Assembly: GCF_000153925.1 (NCBI RefSeq)
Contig: NZ_DS264374.1
Location: 1-51,351, forward strand
DNA: 51,351 nucleotides
Direction of reading: 5' to 3'
Source: [Ruminococcus] torques ATCC 27756
GTDB taxonomy: Bacteria; Bacillota; Clostridia; Lachnospirales; Lachnospiraceae
Shown here piece by piece: positions 15,203 through 24,128 of the stretch (position 1 is its first letter; every line of letters begins with the position of its first letter). Both the position numbers and the translations under genes were made by a program. The notes under the pieces are model-generated. The model worked only from the letters and a program-made list of their open reading frames with translations. It was not told where the DNA came from and made no database searches.

Positions 15203-16576
15203 CTACAGTTTGATTTCCCCAAGTCTTCCGCTGCCTTTCAGATATTTCCTATATACAAAGAAAAAAACAACGCTTGTCACCGATGCCGCCAGTATATCCG
15301 CCACCGGCTCCGCATAAAAAGCATCTTTCGCCGTAAACAACGCCGGGAGAAAACATGTTGATGAAAAGTAAAAAACTTTTCTTACAACAGACATCCCAAG
15401 AGACAACTTCGTCATGCCAAGAGCAGTAAGCGCATCAACAAAAACATACTGCAGACTTAACGGAACAACCATCAGAGTAAACACTTTGATCCCCCACACG
15501 GACAGTTCCCGGTACTCTGCATTATCCGTAAAAATACGAACAAAATACTGCGGAGCCACTCTTGAAATAATAAACATCACCGCCGTAAAGAAAACACAGA
15601 GCATCAACACCCAGAGCACTGTTTTCCGAATACGATCCGCTCTGTTTGCTCCATAATTATAACTAATAAGCGGCTGCGACCCTCCTGTCACGCCAAGCAT
15701 CGGCGCCGTGATCAAAAGCATATAGCTTTGCACGATCGTAGCCGCCGTGATCAACGTATCCCCGTAGTCTGCTCCGCCGTAATACTGCAAAACAGCATTC
15801 AGCGCAATGATGATCACACTGTCTGATGCCAGAATCAAAAACGGAGAGAAACCGATCTTCACGATTCGTTTTCCAATCTCCCGCTCAGGCTTCACCAGCG
15901 TCAGCGGAATACGCATCTTCTTTCTCTTCAATGTATAAAGAACAAAGATGCATGATGACATCTGTGCAATCACCGTAGCCACTGCCGCCCCCGCAATATC
16001 CATTTCAAGTCCGAAAATAAATACCGGATCAAGCACGATATTTACGATTGCTCCGATCAGTGTCGTCAGCATTCCAAGCCCCGGATATCCCTGTGCCGTA
16101 ATAAAATAATTCATCCCCATTGACAAAAGAGCGAAAAAAGTTCCAAGCGTGTAAATAGTCATATAAGTATTGGCATACGGAAATATATCTGCGCTTGCCC
16201 CAAACCATCTCAGTAAATAATCTTTCGTAAGTAAAAATACAATCGTCAATATTCCCGAAAAAATAAGCAGCATAGAAAAACTGTTTGCCAGTATCTGCTT
16301 AGCGCTTTTTTCATCTCCCGCCCCGAGACGTACCGAAAACAAGACGGAACCCCCGATACCGATCAGCGTTCCGAACGATGACAACAATGTAATGATCGGA
16401 GCACATACCCCCGCGCCTGCCAGCGAGTCAGCCCCGATCACCGGAATATTTCCTATATAGATTCTATCCACAATACTGTACAGCACATTAACAAATTGCG
16501 CGAACATAAACGGAATTGAAATTTTTAATACAAGCAAAGGAATAGAATCCCTGCCAAAATCATTTTCTTTTTTCAT
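15203..16576 (-). CDS. MATE family efflux transporter
   Basis: 457 residues with about 12 membrane helices and MATE family signatures (IPFMFAQFVNVLYSIVDRIY, then TLIGAIVNIVLDPVFIFGL and PLISYNYGANRADRI). It should export cationic drugs or metabolites using Na+ or H+. Substrate unknown. Single gene; the ATG has GGAGAGGG upstream at a rather long spacing (about 13 nt). Confidence 0.92.
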   Translation of the reverse strand: MKKENDFGRDSIPLLVLKISIPFMFAQFVNVLYSIVDRIYIGNIPVIGADSLAGAGVCAPIITLLSSFGTLIGIGGSVLFSVRLGAGDEKSAKQILANSFSMLLIFSGILTIVFLLTKDYLLRWFGASADIFPYANTYMTIYTLGTFFALLSMGMNYFITAQGYPGLGMLTTLIGAIVNIVLDPVFIFGLEMDIAGAAVATVIAQMSSCIFVLYTLKRKKMRIPLTLVKPEREIGKRIVKIGFSPFLILASDSVIIIALNAVLQYYGGADYGDTLITAATIVQSYMLLITAPMLGVTGGSQPLISYNYGANRADRIRKTVLWVLMLCVFFTAVMFIISRVAPQYFVRIFTDNAEYRELSVWGIKVFTLMVVPLSLQYVFVDALTALGMTKLSLGMSVVRKVFYFSSTCFLPALFTAKDAFYAEPVADILAASVTSVVFFFVYRKYLKGSGRLGEIKL

Positions 16577-16715
16577 AACTCATATAACCCTCTCCCTAAG
16601 ATTTCAGGTTATATATTATCACTTTCTCACAGATATAAAAACCGCGAAAAGTGATTTTTCTAAAACTTTTTCTCGATTTTATTCCTGCAATATCCTTACA
16701 TCCGCTCTTGCATGT

Positions 16716-16771
16716 AAAAACGGCAGTGAACGGGAACAGCACACTCGCCGTTCCCGTTCACTACCGTCAAA
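16716..16771 (-). terminator. Strong terminator of hsp20
   Basis: A long stem (ACGGCAGTGAACGGGAAC with its complement, one mismatch) followed on the minus strand by TTTTT. Adjacent T/A runs on both sides may let it work both ways. Confidence 0.9.
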
Positions 16772-16792
16772 AACTTGTCAAAAGAAATGAAT

Positions 16793-17254
16793 TTATCCTT
16801 CAATCGCAATGGATTTCTTAGTCTCTACTGCTTTCGCATCCTTTTTCGGAATTGTCAGGCTCAAAATACCGTTTTCAAATTTTGCTTTAATATCTTCGTG
16901 AGTGATCGCATCGCCTACATAAAAACTCCTCTGCATTGTACCTGCATAACGCTCTTTCCGAATGTATTTTCCCTTCTTATCTTCCTCGTCCTTGTCAAGT
17001 CCTTTCGCCGCCGAGATGGTCAGATAACCATTTTCAAGATCCACGGTAATCTCGTCCTTTTTAAATCCCGGAAGATCAATATCCAACTCATATCCCGCTT
17101 CATGCTCACGAATATCTGTCTTCATCATGTTTTTGGCATTCTTACCATACAGCGGATTTTTCTTTCCCCAGAAATCTCTGTCAAATCTCTCAAACGGGAA
17201 ATCCATCCAATCATCGTCAAACAAATTCTCTCCAAAAATACTAGGCATCAACAT
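16793..17254 (-). CDS. Hsp20/alpha-crystallin small heat shock protein
   Basis: 153 residues. The alpha-crystallin domain is about 45-140 (REHEAGYELDIDLPGFKKDE, then RSFYVGDAITHEDIKAKFENGILSLTIPK). The N-terminal arm has Phe/Asp-rich MPSIFGENLFDDDW. It is an ATP-independent holdase that binds unfolding proteins in the cytoplasm. The ATG at 17254 has AAAGGAGAT at about 9 nt. Regulation is visible: a SigA promoter (17312-17340) whose -35 is covered by a CIRCE operator, so HrcA control is expected. Confidence 0.96.
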   Translation of the reverse strand: MLMPSIFGENLFDDDWMDFPFERFDRDFWGKKNPLYGKNAKNMMKTDIREHEAGYELDIDLPGFKKDEITVDLENGYLTISAAKGLDKDEEDKKGKYIRKERYAGTMQRSFYVGDAITHEDIKAKFENGILSLTIPKKDAKAVETKKSIAIEG

Positions 17255-17311
17255 AAGTCATATCTCCTTTCAAAACACTTTTGAATTTATTGTTTTCTTT
17301 GTTATATCTGT

Positions 17312-17340
17312 AATATAGCACCCGTTATTAGCACTGTCAA
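17312..17340 (-). promoter_or_regulatory. SigA promoter of hsp20
   Basis: On the minus strand: TTGACA (17335-17340), 17-bp spacer, TATATT (17312-17317). Confidence 0.85.
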
Positions 17341-17354
17341 GGGTTGAGTGCTAA
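17328..17354. promoter_or_regulatory. CIRCE operator (HrcA site)
   Basis: TTAGCACTG, 9 bp, GAGTGCTAA: the consensus TTAGCACTC-N9-GAGTGCTAA with one mismatch. It overlaps the hsp20 -35 element. Confidence 0.92.
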
Positions 17355-17516
17355 TATTTTTGCTATTTTTTTGCAAACCCTTTAAAATCAATGGTTTGCA
17401 GTATCTTATTTCTTTTGAAATTGTGATTTTTTCTGTTTTGACACCAATTTGACACCATTTGCGCTAAAACTACAAGCCATGCAAGCGAAAAATGAGCTCC
17501 CGTTGAGAGTTTGATC

Positions 17517-18148
17517 TCATAAGTGGAGATCATTTTTTTCGCTTATAAGGCGATAGCCGCGACCGAATGAATGCAGGTCATGAGGTCCATAGCGAGTAGT
17601 TCTGTAATCATTCTTAAAGAAATCTGAGCCGTCACATAATCTGAACCAAATCCCTCTTCGCAATCTCTTTTCGATCCTGAACCAGTCTGTGATATGGTTA
17701 TAAACTTCCATTTCATTGAACTGCTCCACAGCTACATTATATCCGGTCACAATCGATTCGTAATGCCCTTGTTCTGGATGATTAACTGTATACGTTTTTG
17801 TTCCTGTTTGCTCTTTTCTCCAGCCCGAGTAATATCCCGCATGCATTGTCTCGTCTAAATGTTGTCCTGCAACTCCTGAGATATCAGCTTGACATGTGCT
17901 ACAAATTGTATGTTCTACCATTTCATATACTGGTTCATTGACAGTTTCTGTCCAAGCTTCCTGATCGACTACCCATTCTCCTGTATAGATCGGAATACTA
18001 TAATCATGAGTATGTACCGGAGCTGTATTTTGAGTTCCGCCGTTTCCTGAGTTCCCTCCATTAGATTCCCCTGTTGTTTGGGAAGCGTTATTTTTCTGTG
18101 TAGAAGCAGAAGCATCCGGTTGAGATGCTGTCTGCTTCTCATCCTATT
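17517..18148 (-). pseudogene. Decayed surface-protein gene, N-terminus missing
   Basis: An open frame reads down the minus strand from about 18148 to a TGA at 17517. It has no start codon for the first ~75 codons and a TAG just before them. It encodes a Ser/Asn/Gly-rich linker, then TGEWVVDQEAWTETVNEPVY and a Cys/His module (HTICSTCQADISGVAGQHLDET). This resembles modules in clostridial cell-surface proteins with tandem C-x2-C/H-H units. The last ~70 residues do not look like that family and may come from a rearrangement. A 27-bp palindrome sits at the broken end. Probably a remnant, not expressed. Confidence 0.6.
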
Positions 18149-18150
18149 CT

Positions 18151-18177
18151 TTCTTGTACCGAATTTCGGTACAAGAA
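18151..18177. repeat. Perfect 27-bp palindrome
   Basis: TTCTTGTACCGAA, one T, then its exact complement. It lies at the 5' break of the surface-protein remnant and has no T tract, so it is not a normal terminator. It could be an operator or the end of a small mobile element. Confidence 0.7.
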
Positions 18178-18322
18178 CCTGTTCTAAAAAACACCACACA
18201 TTTATTATACTTGTTATGCAAGTATTTGCATGCCCATATTATAGCTACAAAATATTAGTTCAATCGGATTTTTGCAACCGTACACCACAACTCCGCAACA
18301 CTTTCTTATAGTTTAGATTAAT

Positions 18323-18353
18323 CAAAAGAAGGGTGTCAAGCATTCAACACCCT
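18323..18353 (-). terminator. Terminator of the membrane XRE gene
   Basis: AGGGTGT pairs with ACACCCT and is followed on the minus strand by TCTTTT. Confidence 0.7.
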
Positions 18354-18387
18354 ATTATTCGACCTTGCAATCATTATACAAATATTT

Positions 18388-19155
18388 TTATTCATAAATG
18401 TTTGAATACATTTCATTGAGTTTTTTCACTCCATTCTCTATCTCCTCTTTCAGTTTAGCATATACTTCATAATCATCTGCTTCCATTTTTTCTTTATGTT
18501 TTATCTGACCGTTTCTATCAAGACTATACTCTTTTGGTTTTGTAGAACCGTCGTCTGCCAAATGGTTTTCTCTTGAAATATAAAGTGTTATAAAATCGCC
18601 TGTTTTCCGAATTGTAATACCCGGATTTTCTTCCAAATCGCTATTCTTTACGAGAAGTGTGGCTACGATAAATTTCTCTCTGTCACTCATTTCCTGATTC
18701 CATTTCCATATAGAAGGTCTGTCAAACATATAAATATCATACTTAAAATCGGAATCTGTGAGGCAATAATTATTACCTTCTTGCTCAAATCCAAGTTCCT
18801 CCAACTTATCTTCATATGTCCGCACAAGATGGTCCTGCTTGCCGTTTTGAATTCCTATATAAGCTGAAACTAAAATAACTATCGCCAATACTACTATTGT
18901 TCCTATTTTAAATATTTTTAAGTGTCTTACTTTTTTATCGATTTCTTGTACCATAGAGAAGTTATCCTTAAGCATAGAATCCAACGGAACTCCTGATTCG
19001 TCACTAATCTTTACTAATGTTTGTAAATCCGGATAATTCTTTTCCTTTTCCCAGTTTGAAATAGTTTGCCTCGTCACATGATAATATTGTGCAAACTCTT
19101 CTTGAGACATCTTTTTTTCTTCTCGTAATTTTAAAATTGTTTCTCCTATTTTCAT
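18388..19155 (-). CDS. XRE regulator with a membrane segment
   Basis: 255 residues. The N-terminal HTH_3 domain (about 1-65) contains MSQEEFAQYYHVTRQTISNWEK. One membrane helix spans about 83-105 (IFKIGTIVVLAIVILVSAYI). The C-terminal ~150 residues are hydrophilic and probably extracytoplasmic, with no recognised domain. A DNA-binding head tethered to an outside sensor suggests envelope or signal sensing, but the target genes are unknown. It is divergent from the CPBP protease gene, which may be its target. AAGGAGGT precedes the ATG. Confidence 0.85.
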   Translation of the reverse strand: MKIGETILKLREEKKMSQEEFAQYYHVTRQTISNWEKEKNYPDLQTLVKISDESGVPLDSMLKDNFSMVQEIDKKVRHLKIFKIGTIVVLAIVILVSAYIGIQNGKQDHLVRTYEDKLEELGFEQEGNNYCLTDSDFKYDIYMFDRPSIWKWNQEMSDREKFIVATLLVKNSDLEENPGITIRKTGDFITLYISRENHLADDGSTKPKEYSLDRNGQIKHKEKMEADDYEVYAKLKEEIENGVKKLNEMYSNIYE

Positions 19156-19353
19156 ACCGCTTACCTCCTTTTTATTTTATTTTATCTCTCCACTCTGCAA
19201 AGTCCAGCAAACTTTATTTACCCCCTCCTTTTTCGGGCGCAAATAATTTTTACCTCTTCATATTTTGAAAATATTCCTTATAACATCGATTTCTAAAATT
19301 AACACCTTGCTGCCTTAGCATCTCACCGGCTGCAAATATAAGTTCTGTTTTTA

Positions 19354-19382
19354 TTGATTTTTGCTTCGCAAAATGGGATAAT
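19354..19382 (+). promoter_or_regulatory. Putative SigA promoter of the CPBP gene
   Basis: TTGATT (19354-19359), 17-bp spacer, GATAAT (19377-19382). Confidence 0.5.
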
Positions 19383-19436
19383 AGACGTAAAATTTTTTAT
19401 TGATTTTTAATCTTACGCAAGAGGAGGTTATTTCAT

Positions 19437-20456
19437 ATGGAAAACACTGAACTTATCATCCCGGCTCCGTCCGATCCGTTAAAAAAACACAAGAGTCATT
19501 TTTCCAAGATCGGACTTTTTTATTTCTGTGGAGCGATCATAATTTCGGGAGTGCAGATTTCTGTCATTACATTGATTCAGTTGATCGCACCCCAGCTTAT
19601 GGTGAATCCGAATATTTCCCTGATCATCTCATCGCTTTCGATGTATCTTATTGCAATGCCGCTTTTGGTCATCATCGTACGCACGATCCCCGGCATGGTC
19701 ATCCACAAGAAGAAAATGACGGCAGGGCAATGGATTATCGCCTTTTTTATGTGCTATGCGCTTATGTATGTTACGAATGTAATAGGCACATTTACGACAG
19801 CTATCTTCGGAACACTAAAAGGAGATCTCGTAGACAACCCGATCCAGGACATTCTTACCGGACTGTCTCCGCTCACAGCATTTTTCCTTATGGTGATCTG
19901 CGCTCCCATCGTCGAAGAATATGTTTTCCGAAAACTCATCATCGACCGGACAGTACAGTACGGACAGGCAACGGCTATCCTTCTGTCAGGATTGATGTTT
20001 GCGTTATTCCACGGTAATTTTAATCAATTTGTATACGCATTTACACTCGGTGTGTTCTGGGGATTCATTTATGTAAAAACCGGGCGCTTGATCTACACGG
20101 TTGCCCTGCATATGACAGTCAACTTTTTAGGCTCGATTCCGGGACTGCTTTTAATGAAATCAACATTTTTCAATCAGCTTTCTCTGTTAGCGGAAAATAA
20201 CCCGTCAGCCATCGTCGGACTCGTTATGCAGCATCCGGTTCAGTTTCTTTTGATTTGTTTTTACATGCTGCTTCTTTTCGGTCTTGTCATTACAGGCATC
20301 ATATTTTGGGCGATCAACTTTAAGAAATTCAAATGTGCCCCCGGAGAGATCACAATTCCGAAAGGAAAACGTTTCTCAACGATCATCTTAAATGTCGGAA
20401 TGATTCTGTATTGTCTGTTTTGGATCATTCAGATTATTTTACAGTTGTTCGCTTAA
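19437..20456 (+). CDS. CPBP family intramembrane metalloprotease
   Basis: 339 residues, multi-pass membrane. The three CPBP (CAAX protease/Abi) motifs are present: Glu160-Glu161-x3-Arg165 (VEEYVFR), Phe191-His192 (ALFHGN) and His225-x3-Asn229 (ALHMTVN). These residues form the active site of Rce1-like glutamic/metal-type intramembrane proteases. Bacterial members act in bacteriocin immunity, protein secretion quality control or signalling. No bacteriocin gene is seen next to it. The start is well supported by GAGGAGGT. A stem-loop terminator follows. Confidence 0.92.
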   Translation: MENTELIIPAPSDPLKKHKSHFSKIGLFYFCGAIIISGVQISVITLIQLIAPQLMVNPNISLIISSLSMYLIAMPLLVIIVRTIPGMVIHKKKMTAGQWIIAFFMCYALMYVTNVIGTFTTAIFGTLKGDLVDNPIQDILTGLSPLTAFFLMVICAPIVEEYVFRKLIIDRTVQYGQATAILLSGLMFALFHGNFNQFVYAFTLGVFWGFIYVKTGRLIYTVALHMTVNFLGSIPGLLLMKSTFFNQLSLLAENNPSAIVGLVMQHPVQFLLICFYMLLLFGLVITGIIFWAINFKKFKCAPGEITIPKGKRFSTIILNVGMILYCLFWIIQIILQLFA

Positions 20457-20477
20457 ACAAATCTATTTTCAGATTAA

Positions 20478-20516
20478 AATGCAGCTTTACCCTCACAAGA
20501 GAAAGCTGCATTTTCT
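20478..20516 (+). terminator. Terminator of the CPBP gene
   Basis: AATGCAGCTTT pairs with AAAGCTGCATT, followed by TTCT. Confidence 0.75.
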
Positions 20517-20561
20517 AATATCTCACTATTCTTGTTCTATCAATCATTCTGCATCGTCATA

Positions 20562-22619
20562 TCAGCAAATCTTCATCGCAGTCTCGTAAGCGCCCCACAC
20601 CACGCTCCGTAAATTTCCAACCTGTTCACAATCGCCGACCAGGTAAATATTCTTTCCTTTTCTTTCCAGCGGATTAGGCAGGTAACCGACTGATCCGATC
20701 ACAGAGTCACAAGGAATCTCTATCTCTTTTCCGGTTTTATCTGTACAGATCACCGAATGTTCTTTTACTTCTTTTAACTTTGTTTCGAGATATACCGGAA
20801 CTTCGTGCAGCTCAAACCATTCCCTCAAATAGGAACTATTGGCAAGGCAAACTCCTTTCTGCGCCACAAGATCATTTTTCATCTCAACAATAACCGGTCT
20901 CTTTCCCTGAAGCGCAAGCTCATAGGCAATCTCGCTTCCCGTAAGGCCTCCTCCGATCACTACAACTCTTTCTCCTACATCCCTTCCGTTCAGATAGTCG
21001 CATGCCTCAATCATCCGTTCATGTCCCGGAATATTTTTCATCACGCGCGGAACAGAACCGGTTGCAATTATTACCGGAGCATCGCCGAACTTTTCAACGC
21101 TGTCAATCTCCTTACCTAAATGAACCTCCACATCCAGTTCTTTCATTTGTCTTCTGTACCATGCCAAAAGTTCTCTTAATTTCCCCTTATAAGATTCTGC
21201 ACTTGCCGGGATGAACGTGCCGCCAAGAACGTTGTTCTTCTCATAAATAACCGGATCATGCTCACGAAGCTTTAACACTCTGGCAGCTTCCATCCCTCCG
21301 ATTCCTCCGCCGATAATATAGACTCTTCTTGGATTCTTTGTTTTCTCTATAAAATGCCGATCCCACTGCATCGTTTCCGCATTAACCGCACACCTTGACA
21401 AATGCAGGCTGTCACTTAATTCCTGATCGTTTGGCACTCCTTTATAGTGACACATATTAAAACATCCGTTATGGCATAAAATACAAGGCCGAATCTCTTC
21501 TTCCCGATCTTCCATCATCTTTGTGACCCATTCCTGATCTGCCAAAAACTGCCTCGCGAATCCCGCTCCGTCCAATCTTCCTGCGGCGATCGATTCTGCC
21601 GCTGTTTTCGGGTTCATTCTCCCCGCACATACAACCGGAATCCGAACAAACTGTTTAATATGTTCTACATCTTCCAGATTACAATTTTCCGGCATATAAA
21701 CAGGCGGATGCGCCCAATACCACGCATCATATGTACCATTATCGCAGTTGAGCATGTCATAACCTGCATCTTGCAAATATTTCACCGCTTTTTCAGATTC
21801 TTCCATATCTCTTCCGACTTCCGTAAACTGCTCTCCCGGAAGAGCGCCTTTTCTGAATCCTTTTGTCTTGGAAAGAACACTGTACCTTAGCGATACAGGA
21901 AAATCTTCACCACATACTTTTTTAATCGCCTGCACGATCTCTACAGCAAAGCGATATCTGTTTTCAAAAGATCCTCCATATTCATCTGTTCTATGATTTA
22001 CATATTTTAATGTAAACTGATCAAGAAGATATCCTTCATGTACCGCATGTATTTCCACTCCGTCAACTCCCGCATCCTGCAAAAGTTTCGCCGACTTTGC
22101 AAACGCTTCCACAAACTCATGAATTTCTTCTCTTGTCATCTCTCTTGAAGGAACTTTATCCGACCAGCGGTTCGGAGACGGGCTTGCCGTCGCAGTAATC
22201 TTATCCAGATCCATAAACGGCTTTGATAAAACGCGCAGCGCCTTATTCGTATATAATTTTTCCATCATCTCGCTGATCGTAAACGACCGGCCGAAACCCG
22301 CTGTCAACTGAACAAAAAGTTTGGCTCCTGTTTTATGAAACTCCGGCATCCACTCTTTCAGATCTTCATACATCTTTTTATTCTTGTACAGCCATTGTCC
22401 AAACATAGGATTATATACCGGCTGACACCCCGGAAGGACAAGACCCGCATTGTTTTTTGCAGCCTCCCTAAGAAATCGCGCACCCATTTTGTCAAAATGG
22501 TTTTTCTCCATCCATCCGAACAGATCGGTTCCTCCCATAGAAGTCAATACGATACGGTTTTTTATCTCGCAGTTTCCGATACGCCACGGAGTAAATAAAG
22601 GTTTTAGTTTCTCATCCAT
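20562..22619 (-). CDS. OYE-type Fe-S flavin oxidoreductase (enoate reductase-like)
   Basis: 685 residues. An N-terminal old-yellow-enzyme TIM barrel (about 1-370) binds FMN; the acid/base region is GVEIHAVHEGYLLDQF. Cys379, Cys382, Cys386 and Cys410 suit one [4Fe-4S] cluster. Two Rossmann motifs follow: YIIGGGIGGMEAA at about 434-446 for FAD and VVVIGGGLTGSEIAYE for NAD(P)H. The plan matches 2,4-dienoyl-CoA reductase, enoate reductases and the bile-acid enzymes BaiCD/BaiH. The substrate cannot be assigned, and no bai neighbours are present. It is directly downstream of a WYL regulator (3-bp gap), which probably controls it. Confidence 0.88.
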   Translation of the reverse strand: MDEKLKPLFTPWRIGNCEIKNRIVLTSMGGTDLFGWMEKNHFDKMGARFLREAAKNNAGLVLPGCQPVYNPMFGQWLYKNKKMYEDLKEWMPEFHKTGAKLFVQLTAGFGRSFTISEMMEKLYTNKALRVLSKPFMDLDKITATASPSPNRWSDKVPSREMTREEIHEFVEAFAKSAKLLQDAGVDGVEIHAVHEGYLLDQFTLKYVNHRTDEYGGSFENRYRFAVEIVQAIKKVCGEDFPVSLRYSVLSKTKGFRKGALPGEQFTEVGRDMEESEKAVKYLQDAGYDMLNCDNGTYDAWYWAHPPVYMPENCNLEDVEHIKQFVRIPVVCAGRMNPKTAAESIAAGRLDGAGFARQFLADQEWVTKMMEDREEEIRPCILCHNGCFNMCHYKGVPNDQELSDSLHLSRCAVNAETMQWDRHFIEKTKNPRRVYIIGGGIGGMEAARVLKLREHDPVIYEKNNVLGGTFIPASAESYKGKLRELLAWYRRQMKELDVEVHLGKEIDSVEKFGDAPVIIATGSVPRVMKNIPGHERMIEACDYLNGRDVGERVVVIGGGLTGSEIAYELALQGKRPVIVEMKNDLVAQKGVCLANSSYLREWFELHEVPVYLETKLKEVKEHSVICTDKTGKEIEIPCDSVIGSVGYLPNPLERKGKNIYLVGDCEQVGNLRSVVWGAYETAMKIC

Positions 22620-22622
22620 GTT

Positions 22623-23639
22623 TCAATTCTCCCTTCTGTTTTCTATAGGAAGCGCATACTGCTCCGCAAGTTTCTCAATCTCCTTGCGCACCTGATTTAC
22701 AACATTCTTCGGGCTGACAATTTTTGCCTGACTGCCAAGCGCAAATACCCAGCTTATGAACTGACTGCTTACCTGAACGTCTACACTCACAGTGAAATGA
22801 TCGGCATCCGCCGGAATCATCATCACATCTTTCCCGAAACGATCTACAATAACACCTGCCAGCGAATTTTCAACAAGAAGTTTTACCGACTGTTCTTTTC
22901 CCCCGAACATGCCAAAACTCTTTTTTGAATACGACGCCATGTCGATCTTTTGAAACTCCTCCTTTCCCTCCCGTATCTCTTCCGACAGCAAAATATGAAG
23001 CATTTTATCGACTCTGTAATGCCGGATCTGCTCTGCCCGGGAATCATATCCGATCAGATAATAATTCTCATGATCCCATAGCAGCCCCCACGGGCTGATA
23101 TGGTAATACGCTTCTCCGTGACGAAGCTCCGGTTCTTTTTTCACATTCCACTGATAATATTGAAATTTAATTTTTTTGTTTTGTGAAATTGCATTATAAA
23201 TCGTATCGACGCTGTAATAAACAGTTTCATTCATCGTCTTAATCCGCCCTGAAACAAACACCTGCCGCCGAAGATCCGCCGCATCATGCTGACTGACAAG
23301 AGTTTCCAGTTTTCCTATCAACCGGTTCGTCATCTTCTCTGTAATAAATTTTGACGACTGTATCGCATCAACAAGAAGTTTCAGTTCAGCCAGTTCAAAT
23401 TGTCTGCCTATCACATGATAGCGGTATCCTCTCCCGCTGCGCTCACCTTCTACTTCAATGCCGAATTCTTCTAAATCTTTCAACGATTCATACAGACTTC
23501 TTCTCTCTGCGATAATATCATACTTTTCCAACTCTTTTTGAATCTCCGGCATTGTCAGATAATGTGTTTCATCCGTCTTTTCACACATGATCTGTGCGAG
23601 ACGGTACAGCTTAAACTTTTGATTTGCTCCCTTCGGCAT
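22623..23639 (-). CDS. WYL-domain transcriptional regulator
   Basis: 338 residues from the ATG at 23639, with GGGAG at 9 nt; a frame to 23666 is less well supported. An N-terminal DeoR-like HTH (FKLYRLAQIMCEKTDETHYL, then RRSLYESLKDLEEFGIEVEG) is followed by a WYL domain (YHISPWGLLWDHENYYLIGYD) and a C-terminal extension. WYL proteins sense nucleic-acid or nucleotide ligands and regulate stress or defence genes. Here the partner is the flavin oxidoreductase 3 bp downstream, most likely as a single operon. Confidence 0.9.
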   Translation of the reverse strand: MPKGANQKFKLYRLAQIMCEKTDETHYLTMPEIQKELEKYDIIAERRSLYESLKDLEEFGIEVEGERSGRGYRYHVIGRQFELAELKLLVDAIQSSKFITEKMTNRLIGKLETLVSQHDAADLRRQVFVSGRIKTMNETVYYSVDTIYNAISQNKKIKFQYYQWNVKKEPELRHGEAYYHISPWGLLWDHENYYLIGYDSRAEQIRHYRVDKMLHILLSEEIREGKEEFQKIDMASYSKKSFGMFGGKEQSVKLLVENSLAGVIVDRFGKDVMMIPADADHFTVSVDVQVSSQFISWVFALGSQAKIVSPKNVVNQVRKEIEKLAEQYALPIENRREN

Positions 23640-23736
23640 AATACAACGCTCCCGTACTTTAGTCATAATGATATAATATCATATTTCTGCGTTTTCCACT
23701 ACGGAAACCATCTCTGACTTCTCACTTCACGGCTTT

Positions 23737-23835
23737 TCACTCTATGAATTCATAATAATCCGCTTCGCAGCTAAAAAGCATCCACGTTCCTTCTACATAC
23801 CCCATATAACCCTCTTCCGTATTATATCCTTTCAT
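23737..23835 (-). CDS. Small conserved-looking protein (32 aa)
   Basis: A 32-residue frame with an AAAGGGGAAG site before the ATG. The sequence begins MKGYNTEEGYMGYVEGTWML and ends DYYEFIE. It is rich in Tyr/Gly/Glu and fits a micro-protein type I recall from gut Firmicutes (a GYxGYV... then DYYEF pattern). No function is known. It is far below normal ORF cut-offs. The rest of the gap 23840-24011 holds no gene I can support. Confidence 0.55.
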   Translation of the reverse strand: MKGYNTEEGYMGYVEGTWMLFSCEADYYEFIE

Positions 23836-24011
23836 ATCTTCTTCCCCTTTCGACAGACTGATTTATAATTTTTATATTTATTCCGCTTTTGTTATATTTA
23901 CAATATCAGTTAAGCTGTCGTATAAAAATGACTCTTTCATACTTCTTCGTTACGGCAAGGGATTTGATTTTCTTTCATTTTGTTTAATTTTCGCTTCGCT
24001 TTTAAGGCTTC

Positions 24012-24053
24012 AAAAAAGACGCCGATACGTCAATATGATATCAGCGCCTTTTC
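24012..24053 (-). terminator. Terminator of the beta-propeller gene
   Basis: GGCGCTGATA pairs (one mismatch) with TATCGGCGTC, with T runs after it on the minus strand. Confidence 0.7.
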
Positions 24054-24128
24054 CCCAAAATTTTTATCTAAGTTCCGTTACGGATTCTGAATTTTCTTTG
24101 GAAATTCATTCCATCTGCCAATCGTCTA

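Noticed and set aside
19437..20456. Bacteriocin immunity cassette around the CPBP protease
   Set aside because: No bacteriocin precursor, leader peptide or ABC exporter is seen on either side.
20562..23639. Bile-acid (bai) operon interpretation of the flavin oxidoreductase and regulator
   Set aside because: Only the general OYE/Fe-S plan matches BaiCD/BaiH. No other bai genes are present, and the family has many substrates.
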